Shown here piece after piece: positions 1-6,208 of a DNA stretch of 64,000 nt; positions within the stretch are counted from its first letter, which is position 1; each line of letters starts with the position of its first letter. This stretch comes from Ignavibacteria bacterium RIFOXYC2_FULL_35_21 (GTDB lineage: Bacteria > Bacteroidota > Ignavibacteria > Kapaibacteriales > UBA2268), in contig MHAY01000013.1 of NCBI GenBank assembly GCA_001804705.1, positions 1 to 64,000 of the forward strand, written 5' to 3'. The position numbers and the translations under genes are program-made. The notes beneath the pieces were generated by a model, which saw only the letters and a list, made by a program, of their open reading frames with translations, did not search any database and had not been told where the DNA came from.

Positions 1-45
1 TCGAGGATAATATAGGTGTTTACTCTTTTTCTTACTGCTGTCCAT
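1..45 (-). CDS. 5' end of an unidentified gene, cut by the left edge
   Basis: Reading the minus strand, an ATG at 45 opens a 15-codon frame that runs off the window (MDSSKKKSKHLYYPR, strongly basic). It is preceded, with 6 nt spacing, by a near-perfect Shine-Dalgarno (AAAGGAGG on the minus strand, about 52-59), better than that of most genes here. Too little is visible to name it. A basic start, a strong RBS and a leader with a small inverted repeat would fit a transposase at an insertion-sequence end, but this is a guess. Confidence 0.35.
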   Translation of the reverse strand, partial: MDSSKKKSKHLYYPR

Positions 46-104
46 AGTTTTTCCTCCTTTTTGTTGATTCAAAAGTCAACGCTATTTAGGACAGCACAAT
101 ATTT

Positions 105-137
105 TAATTATTAATTATGAATTGTTAATTGTTAATT
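105..137. repeat. AT-rich repeat at gene 3' end
   Basis: Several near-repeats of AATTGTTAATT/AATTATGAATT overlap the last codon and stop of the alpha/beta hydrolase. The same kind of sequence, with TAATTCGTAATT units, lies at or just after the stop codons of other minus-strand genes (9040, 20104, 25906, 26341). Confidence 0.6.
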
Positions 138-1049
138 ACCTCTCATCTTCCCCATCATATCCACTACCGCCTGAATAACCGCATCCGGTCTTGTCTGATG
201 AATAGAATGACTGCTGTTCGATACCAAAAATAATTCACTGTTTGTTGACAAATTTAGAAGGCTTTTGCTATGCTTCAGCCATAGTTCTTCAATAACTCTG
301 GCTTCTTCTTCGGGTATTCCGATTTGCTTAGATATGTCAATCATTACCTTGTAATCCCTGCACAGAACTTTCAAAGGAAAGTTCGGAAGCATTTTGATAT
401 CTTTCAACTGTTTGTATGTTTCGAAAGAAGCGTCATACTCATTTATCAGTGCCTGATAAAACCCTTGCTCCGATTGGTATGTGATTAATTGTTTCTTAAT
501 ATCTTCCTGGATACCATTATAAAGATTTTGTAGGATGGGAATAATTTGAGCAGAAAATTTTTCTTTTTCTAATTCAAGCATCTTGCGAATGTTCCCCATC
601 CTTGCTGGTAAAGAAACTGTTGATTGATATATTGGTACATCAAGCTTATCAAACTCTTCATTTTCAGTGGTAATTGAATCAACTAGTACAATACCTGCCA
701 CATCCATCGGGAACATTTTAGCATATAGTTGTACATATAGTCCGCCTGCCGAATGTCCGGCAAAGATGTATGGTTCACGTATATTTGAATTTGCAAGCAT
801 TGTGTATAGTTCAGTTGTAATATGCTTACCGTCCCGTGGCAGTTCACCTCTGGGACTTTCCCCATAACCGGCACGGTCATAAGTAATAACAGTCGTGTAT
901 TTTGATAGTTCATATTGTAAATCCTGCCACTCTGAAGATAAACCTCCCCAGTCAGTCTCAATAACTACAGCAGGAGTACCTTCACCAAGAATTTTAACAT
1001 ATAAATTCTTCTTCCCTGCACTAATGTAACGGCCTTCGATAATGTTCAT
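132..1049 (-). CDS. alpha/beta hydrolase
   Basis: A 305-residue cytoplasmic alpha/beta-hydrolase-fold protein without a signal peptide. The nucleophile elbow GHSAGG puts the catalytic serine at residue 100. An oxyanion-region strand lies at about 24-35 (PAVVIETDWGG), TYDRAGYGES at about 56-64 matches the usual DxxGxGxS loop, and the catalytic histidine is probably His281 in SSHSIHQTRPD. The insertion at 125-230 would be the lid. The substrate cannot be read from sequence; esterase, peptidase (proline iminopeptidase-like) or lactonase are all possible. The gene is divergent from the TetR-led efflux operon and the two may share the 247-bp intergenic region. The ATG at 1049 is the obvious start. 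Confidence 0.85.
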   Translation of the reverse strand: MNIIEGRYISAGKKNLYVKILGEGTPAVVIETDWGGLSSEWQDLQYELSKYTTVITYDRAGYGESPRGELPRDGKHITTELYTMLANSNIREPYIFAGHSAGGLYVQLYAKMFPMDVAGIVLVDSITTENEEFDKLDVPIYQSTVSLPARMGNIRKMLELEKEKFSAQIIPILQNLYNGIQEDIKKQLITYQSEQGFYQALINEYDASFETYKQLKDIKMLPNFPLKVLCRDYKVMIDISKQIGIPEEEARVIEELWLKHSKSLLNLSTNSELFLVSNSSHSIHQTRPDAVIQAVVDMMGKMRGN

Positions 1050-1082
1050 TTTTTATTTCGTATTGTTATATTTTTATTAATA

Positions 1083-1158
1083 ATCCCTCTTAGTCTCCCT
1101 TTAGTAAAGGGAGAAAGCTTGTTGTAATCCCTCTTAGTCTCCCTTTAACAAAAAGGGA
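1083..1158. repeat. two copies of a C/T-rich hairpin repeat
   Basis: Two near-identical units (about 1083-1113 and 1127-1158) each begin AATCCCTCTTAGTCTCCCTT and close with an AAAGGGA-type complement, so each can fold into a short hairpin. A close relative lies at 39428-39458, and a differently spelled C/G hairpin family lies at 21219-21360. The units sit in the divergent region between the hydrolase and tetR. Confidence 0.6.
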
Positions 1159-1235
1159 AAGATTTTGATACAAACTAATCAGAAAACAAAGAATAAAAAA
1201 AATTTGCAGGGTTACAGAAATTTATTAATTTTGAA

Positions 1236-1280
1236 TTTAACTAAATGGTTAAATGTTTTGGTTAAATTATACGGTTAAAC
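1236..1280 (+). promoter_or_regulatory. probable TetR operator: palindrome plus three 13-bp-phased GGTTAAA boxes
   Basis: TTTAAC (1236-1241) and GTTAAA (1248-1253) form an inverted repeat separated by 6 bp. GGTTAAA then recurs at 1247, 1260 and 1273, an exact 13-bp period, ending 16 bp before the tetR start. TetR-family regulators usually bind such palindromes in their own promoters. The assignment is by position and symmetry. Confidence 0.6.
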
Positions 1281-1296
1281 TTTTTATTGTAAAAAA

Positions 1297-1908
1297 ATGG
1301 GTCCAACTGAACATCATTCGGAGGAAGCAATACTCAATGCGGCTCAGATTGTTTTCCTAAGACGTGGCTTTTATGGTACGCGTATGCAGGAAATTGCCGA
1401 TGAAGCAGGTATTAACAAAGCTCTTCTTCATTATTACTTTCGAAGCAAGGACAAGATTTTTGAGGCTATCTTTCTTGGCTCATTGAAGAATTTCTTACCT
1501 CAAATACTCGAAATACTCGATTCGGATGAACCATTTGAGAAGAAGATTAATACTTTTTTCTCGAATTATATCGGCTTGCTTTTAAAGAATCCGCATATAC
1601 CAAATTTTATAATGCACGAAGTAGCTCACAATCCCGAGCGTTTACAATCATTTTTCAAAAAGAGCTTTGAAGCTATTCCAAAGAAATTTCTCAAACAGAT
1701 TAAAGATGAAATTGATGCCGGGAGGATTGAAAAACAAGACCCAAGGCATATTCTTGTAAGTTTATTATCCCTTGCAATTTTCCCTTTTGCCGCAAAACCT
1801 ATTTTACAATTTGGCTTGAATTTAACTGATGAAGAATTTAAGCAATTTATTATCGAAAGAAAAAAATATCTGCCTGAATTTGTTATGAAATCATTAAGGA
1901 AAAAATAA
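1297..1908 (+). CDS. TetR/AcrR family transcriptional regulator
   Basis: A 203-residue repressor of the TetR/AcrR family. The N-terminal DNA-binding domain is clear: residues 9-55 contain AILNAAQIVFLRRGFYGTRM followed by the helix-turn-helix MQEIADEAGINKALLHYYF and the typical F/Y-xSKDKIFEAIF turn. The C-terminal all-helical part (about 60-203) would bind ligand and dimerise. It is the first gene of an operon: its stop is 11 bp before the likely GTG start of the TolC-like gene. It probably represses itself and the efflux genes through the palindrome and phased boxes immediately upstream. No Shine-Dalgarno is visible before the ATG, which is common in AT-rich Bacteroidota leaders. Confidence 0.92.
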   Translation: MGPTEHHSEEAILNAAQIVFLRRGFYGTRMQEIADEAGINKALLHYYFRSKDKIFEAIFLGSLKNFLPQILEILDSDEPFEKKINTFFSNYIGLLLKNPHIPNFIMHEVAHNPERLQSFFKKSFEAIPKKFLKQIKDEIDAGRIEKQDPRHILVSLLSLAIFPFAAKPILQFGLNLTDEEFKQFIIERKKYLPEFVMKSLRKK

Positions 1909-1919
1909 CGGAGTTGAAT

Positions 1920-3188
1920 GTGAGACTTATTATATCAATATATGTTTTATTAGCATTTACATTACAATTATTTTCAGCTAATAAAGTAACACTGAATGAA
2001 TGCTATGAATCAGCTATCAAGAACTATCCGATAGTAAAGCAGATTGAATATCAGAAAAATATATCTGAGTTGAAAATAGAAAATCTTAATTCAAAATATC
2101 TGCCTGAATTAAATTTATTCGGGCAAGCCACATATCAATCGGACGTTACAAGAATAGAAATACCATTTCCCGGGATTGTTATACCACAACAGGATAAAGA
2201 CCAGTACAAGGCCGGAATTAACGTTGACCAGCTAATCTGGGATGGTGGGATTATCTCTAACTCAAAGAATGTTGAAATAGCTCAAAGCTCTGCTACACAA
2301 AAGAGTATTGAAACCGATTTATACAATCTGAAACAAAAAATCAATGATATTTACTTTAGCATAATAATACTGAAAATTAAAATTAGCCAGTTGGAAATTA
2401 CAAAAAGTGATTTATTTGAAAAACTGAATACTATTAAAGTAAGAATCAGCAATGGTGTCCTCCTCCAAAGTAATGCGGATATTCTCGAAGCAGAAATTTT
2501 AAAGATTCAGCAGGCTCAGGATGATTTGATGACAAATGTTGCTTCATTAGTAAAATCATTAATCATACTAACAAAAAATCCTTACGACCCTACCGATGAA
2601 TTTGAAATTCCTACTATTGGTTATTACCCATATCCCGATACATCCAGATTCAGAAAAGAATATGAACTATTCGCATTGAACAAAGTATCTCTCGATGCAG
2701 TTCAGGGATTAAATAACGCAAAATATTATCCTAAAATCTCATTATTCGGACAAGGGATGTACGGTCGTCCGGGTTTCAATTTGTTTGACCCGGATTTTCA
2801 GACCTTTTACATTGTCGGTATAAAAGCGACATGGAACTTATGGAACTGGAACATCACAAGCCGCGATAATGAGGTCTTAAAAATTCAGAAGGATATTTTG
2901 ACATCGCAGGAAGAATTATTTTCTATGAATCTATCAATTGCATTACAAAATCAAATTAATGAAATTGACAAGCTGGAAAGAATGATAGAAAAAGACAAAC
3001 AAATCATCGAATTGAGGAAAAAAATTGTTGCTCAGGCATCTAATCAGCTTGACAATGGAGTCATTACAGCAACCGAATACCTTACAGAGGTCAATGCAAA
3101 ATCAATTGCCGAACAATCGTTGGAAATTCATAAAATCGAATTGGTAAAAGCGAAGGTGAATTACCTAACCTTGATTGGAAAAATGTAA
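1920..3188 (+). CDS. TolC-like outer-membrane efflux channel
   Basis: Outer-membrane factor of a tripartite export system, about 422 residues. A signal peptide (RLIISIYVLLAFTLQLFSA) precedes the mature start NKVTLNECYESAIKNYP, the typical TolC opening. Long amphipathic helices repeat in two halves (about 50-230 and 250-420), each with a SLFGQ/NLFGQ strand. I place the start at GTG 1920 rather than TTG 1914, because GGAG at 1910-1913 would abut TTG with no spacing but gives a 6-nt spacing to the GTG. It is co-transcribed with tetR upstream and a membrane-fusion lipoprotein downstream. The substrate is unknown. No inner-membrane pump gene follows in this window. Confidence 0.88.
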   Translation: MRLIISIYVLLAFTLQLFSANKVTLNECYESAIKNYPIVKQIEYQKNISELKIENLNSKYLPELNLFGQATYQSDVTRIEIPFPGIVIPQQDKDQYKAGINVDQLIWDGGIISNSKNVEIAQSSATQKSIETDLYNLKQKINDIYFSIIILKIKISQLEITKSDLFEKLNTIKVRISNGVLLQSNADILEAEILKIQQAQDDLMTNVASLVKSLIILTKNPYDPTDEFEIPTIGYYPYPDTSRFRKEYELFALNKVSLDAVQGLNNAKYYPKISLFGQGMYGRPGFNLFDPDFQTFYIVGIKATWNLWNWNITSRDNEVLKIQKDILTSQEELFSMNLSIALQNQINEIDKLERMIEKDKQIIELRKKIVAQASNQLDNGVITATEYLTEVNAKSIAEQSLEIHKIELVKAKVNYLTLIGKM

Positions 3189-3197
3189 AAATTAGAA

Positions 3198-3276
3198 TTG
3201 AAAATTGATTGAAAATTGAAAATTATAAATTGAAAATTGATTGAAAATTGAAAATTATAAATTGAAAATTATAATG
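3198..3276. repeat. 32-bp tandem repeat, about 2.5 copies
   Basis: A 32-bp unit made of TTGAAAATTG-type sub-repeats starts at 3198, recurs exactly at 3230 and begins again at 3262. It fills the gap between the TolC-like gene and the membrane-fusion lipoprotein and ends just before the latter's Shine-Dalgarno. The same words recur near 27160-27190 downstream of the histidine kinase. Confidence 0.75.
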
Positions 3277-3288
3277 AAGGGTATATAT

Positions 3289-4167
3289 ATGAAATTAATT
3301 ATGATATTATTCTTAATTGGTCTGGTATTTTCCGCCTGTTCGGGTGGAAATGATTTATCCGATGCCTATGGCAATTTCGAAGCAACAGAAATCACAATAT
3401 CGGCTGAGACAACCGGCAAACTTATTGTATTCAATATCGAAGAGGGACAAACAATAAAAGAAGGTGAGATTGTTGGTGTAATTGACACAACACAACTTTA
3501 TTTGAAGATGGAACAGCTTGAAGCAAGTAAAAAAGCGATTAGCACGAAATTCGGCTCTGTCATTGCTCAAATCAATGTGCTGAAAGAACAAAAAGTCAAT
3601 GCTGAAAAAGACCAAAAAAGAATCGAAGCGATGTTCAATAGCAAAGCCGCAACACAGAAACAACTTGACGATATAAACGGGAACATTACTGTCATTAACA
3701 AGCAAATCAACCAGATTGAAACTCAGAACGGAACGATTATTAATGAACTGAAATCTCTGGATGCACAAATTGCACAAGTTGATGACTTTCTCAAAAAGAG
3801 TATTATCGTTAATCCGGTCGAAGGTACTGTGTTGAACAAATATGCAGAACCTTACGAAATAGCAGTTGCAGGAAAACCGCTTTATAAAATTGCAGACATC
3901 AGTATAATGTACCTGAAGGCTTATGTCAGCGGCGACCAGCTTCCTAAAATAAAAATCGGACAGCAAGTTAAAATACTGATTGATAAAAATAAGAAAGAAC
4001 TGAATTCACTTACTGGTACAATTAGCTGGATATCTTCACAATCGGAATTTACTCCGAAAATCATCCAGACAAAGGACGAGAGAGTCAATATGGTATATGC
4101 AATCAAGGTTAAAGTGAAGAACGACGGACAACTGAAAATCGGTATGCCCGGAGAGGTTAGGTTTTAA
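3289..4167 (+). CDS. HlyD-type membrane-fusion lipoprotein (efflux periplasmic adaptor)
   Basis: Periplasmic adaptor of a tripartite exporter, about 292 residues. The preferred ATG at 3289 has AAGGGT upstream at good spacing and yields a clean lipoprotein signal, with lipobox VFSAC and lipidated Cys17. Upstream in-frame starts (TTG 3241, ATG 3274) lie in or beside the tandem repeat and would spoil the signal. The order is: first half of the lipoyl/barrel-sandwich domain at about 35-65 (GKLIVFNIEEGQTIKEGEIV), an alpha-helical hairpin of about 100 residues, the second lipoyl half (VEGTVLNKYAEPYEIAVAGK), then a beta-barrel domain ending GMPGEVRF. It resembles YbhG/HlyD-D23 adaptors that work with ABC pumps. 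Its partner here is the TolC-like channel just upstream. Confidence 0.88.
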   Translation: MKLIMILFLIGLVFSACSGGNDLSDAYGNFEATEITISAETTGKLIVFNIEEGQTIKEGEIVGVIDTTQLYLKMEQLEASKKAISTKFGSVIAQINVLKEQKVNAEKDQKRIEAMFNSKAATQKQLDDINGNITVINKQINQIETQNGTIINELKSLDAQIAQVDDFLKKSIIVNPVEGTVLNKYAEPYEIAVAGKPLYKIADISIMYLKAYVSGDQLPKIKIGQQVKILIDKNKKELNSLTGTISWISSQSEFTPKIIQTKDERVNMVYAIKVKVKNDGQLKIGMPGEVRF

Positions 4168-4191
4168 TTAATTAAAGGAAATCCCATAAAT

Positions 4192-4209
4192 CCCCAATTG
4201 AAAATGGGG
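4192..4209 (+). terminator. weak hairpin after the efflux operon
   Basis: CCCCA (4192-4196) pairs with TGGGG (4205-4209) 25 bp after the adaptor stop, followed by A/T-rich sequence with TTATTTTTCTATTTTTT. The stem is only five pairs, so it could equally be one of the scattered C/G hairpins. Confidence 0.35.
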
Positions 4210-4287
4210 GTAGAAAAAAATTATTTTTCTATTTTTTGAGACTTTTCTCCTTCTCATGTGTCATTAAATAAAAAGGAGGACACAAAA

Positions 4288-5379
4288 ATGAAAAAGATTA
4301 TTCTATTATTGTTATTATCTATTCCTGCTTATTCGCAAACAAGCTGGTTCTGGCAAAATCCAATTACACAAGAAAATTTCTTTCATAAAGTACAATTTCA
4401 AAACGCTAACTTAGAACAGATAATCGAGACACCTCGTATTTTTGTGTATGATATTGATTTTAGAGATAGATATATACCTACAGATACAGTTATACCTGTA
4501 AAGATTATCAATATTGGTACATCGGATTTATATATTACCAAAATGCAGGGTCCAAAATTATCAAATATTTTTACTCCTTATATAAAAAATTTTGATAGTT
4601 CAAATCCTATTATTATCTCACCGTATGAAGTATTTCAGTTTAATGTAAAATTTCATCCCCATGATGATTTAATTTATTATGACACAATTTATTTCACTAG
4701 CAATTCTATTAAATCAGGTTTCTTTGATAGCGTAGCTGTTCTTAGTGGTATTGGGAAAAAACACATAGGTGCTATAATAGATGTATCTGATGCTGATTTT
4801 GGTAGTGTTTGTAGATATACAAAAAAATATTTGCCAGTTACCATTAGAAATGATGGCGATACAAACCTCTTCATTATTGATTATCAATTACCTGTGTATT
4901 ATCTTTTTGAGCCGGTGATAAAACATACGATAAACAAAAATAATCCTTTTATAATTCAGCCTAATGACTCATGGACTTTTAATGTTTTATTTTCTGCACC
5001 TGATATAACTTGTATTGGTTTTACCGATAAAATTACATTTACTTCAAATGCCGTCTCTGGCGACAGCACTGCAGTCCTTACTGTTGATTCTGTAGTTATT
5101 ACAGGTATAGATGATTTTTCATATTATCAAGATGAATTAAAAATCACACCAAATCCTTTTTCAAACCAAATCACATTAGATATGACAGGAAATAACAAAC
5201 CTGAAACAATTATCATCAATGATATTTTTGGAAGAACAGTTCTGACAAAACATACAGAATTTCTTGAATCGGGCAAAACTTACAACTTAAGACTAACGAC
5301 TGATGACTTACCTCCAGGTGTGTATTTTGTGAGAATGTCTGGTTCGCATTCTTCAAGGATGATGGTAAAAACTGAGTGA
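4288..5379 (+). CDS. secreted protein with HYDIN/choice-of-anchor-D-like domains and T9SS sorting domain
   Basis: About 363 residues, exported. The ATG at 4288 is chosen because AAGGAGGA (4273-4280) lies just upstream and gives the signal peptide KKIILLLLLSIPAYSQ; an in-frame GTG at 4258 lies before that RBS. Two Ig-like segments of the ASH/HYDIN or choice-of-anchor-D kind follow: about 45-150 (VIPVKIINIGTSDLYI) and about 165-270 (ADFGSVCRYTKKYLPVTIRN), with the characteristic FNVKFHP / FNVLFSAP ends. A type IX C-terminal domain (about 285-363) has the marks PNPF, IFGRTV and GVYFVRM. It is likely a surface or secreted protein. The function is unknown and the gene need not belong to the efflux operon. 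Confidence 0.85.
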   Translation: MKKIILLLLLSIPAYSQTSWFWQNPITQENFFHKVQFQNANLEQIIETPRIFVYDIDFRDRYIPTDTVIPVKIINIGTSDLYITKMQGPKLSNIFTPYIKNFDSSNPIIISPYEVFQFNVKFHPHDDLIYYDTIYFTSNSIKSGFFDSVAVLSGIGKKHIGAIIDVSDADFGSVCRYTKKYLPVTIRNDGDTNLFIIDYQLPVYYLFEPVIKHTINKNNPFIIQPNDSWTFNVLFSAPDITCIGFTDKITFTSNAVSGDSTAVLTVDSVVITGIDDFSYYQDELKITPNPFSNQITLDMTGNNKPETIIINDIFGRTVLTKHTEFLESGKTYNLRLTTDDLPPGVYFVRMSGSHSSRMMVKTE

Positions 5380-5532
5380 CGATTTTCTTAGCGAACTTTG
5401 CTTTTCTTTGCGACTTTGCGTGAAATGAAAAACACTTCGACTACGCTCAAGGTAACATTCTTTGTTTACTTTGAGTAATACTTCGTGGACTTTGTGGTAA
5501 AAAATAGAATTGATGCGGGTTTCAGGCTATAG

Positions 5533-5553
5533 ATTCCGCATCAAGTGCGGAAT
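5533..5553. repeat. intergenic hairpin ATTCCGCA-n5-TGCGGAAT
   Basis: A perfect 8-bp stem with the loop TCAAG lies between the convergent T9SS-protein and DNA-glycosylase genes. The 194-bp gap holds no gene. Its left part (about 5385-5430, TTTGCGACTTTGCGTGAAA) resembles the end sequence of the 81-bp repeat elements at 36 and 37 kb. Confidence 0.55.
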
Positions 5554-5573
5554 GACAGGTTAATAATTAGTAA

Positions 5574-6194
5574 TTATTTTAAAATTTCTCCTGTTTCATA
5601 GCTCCAGAAAAGCAGGTCTAATTCATCGAGTGGAATTTTTATATAATTAGAAAATTCAATAAATTTCTTTTCTACTTGATGATACTGGGCTATACTACTG
5701 ACCTTTGGAATTTCCTTATAAACATTACATGCAGCGAGATGCTTCAGTATGTGCCTGTCGAGAATAGCGAGATTACGCTCACCGATATTTCTAAGAAAAT
5801 GTGAGCTTTCCTTCATACCCAAACCTTTCACATTTTCAGCCAGCCATAATCTCTTTTCTATTGGATTCATTACTGATTTCAAAACTGAAAGAATATCAGG
5901 AAAAATTGATTTCATATTAATCAGATTTTTTGATTTCTGATTATGGAAACGAATGTAATGCGCTTTGTCATTTAAAATTTTCATTGGATTTATTTTTCTA
6001 TTCTGGAAATCCAATTGTTTTAACTTCTCAACTACAATCAAAGCATTTGCCGCTTTGGATTGAGGAGTACATAGACAAAAGCACAATTCATAAAAATATT
6101 CAGATTCAGGAACACGCTTGAAATCAAGCAGTCTTTCACGGATTTGCTCTTTCGATTTTTTATAATGTTGTAAAATATTTGCCGGCAGATGCAT
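5574..6194 (-). CDS. ogg: 8-oxoguanine DNA glycosylase/AP lyase, OGG2-like
   Basis: A 206-residue HhH-GPD family base-excision repair enzyme that would remove 8-oxoguanine and nick the abasic site. The helix-hairpin-helix KGLGMKESSHFLRNIG (about 123-138) carries the probable catalytic Lys128, and AILDRHI supplies the catalytic Asp146. Length and the absence of an iron-sulfur Cys cluster at the C-terminus fit the small archaeal-type OGG2 group rather than MutY/Nth. Earlier residues (YELCFCLCTPQSKAANA) match the conserved first helices. It lies 14 bp downstream of the TPR-CHAT gene on the same strand, so it may be co-transcribed. Confidence 0.82.
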   Translation of the reverse strand: MHLPANILQHYKKSKEQIRERLLDFKRVPESEYFYELCFCLCTPQSKAANALIVVEKLKQLDFQNRKINPMKILNDKAHYIRFHNQKSKNLINMKSIFPDILSVLKSVMNPIEKRLWLAENVKGLGMKESSHFLRNIGERNLAILDRHILKHLAACNVYKEIPKVSSIAQYHQVEKKFIEFSNYIKIPLDELDLLFWSYETGEILK

Positions 6195-6208
6195 AACTCT
6201 AAGACGAA

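Noticed and set aside
3355..3966. 203-residue minus-strand frame opposite the membrane-fusion gene
   Set aside because: Shadow of a well-supported HlyD-type gene; composition is unlike a protein and there is no start signal.
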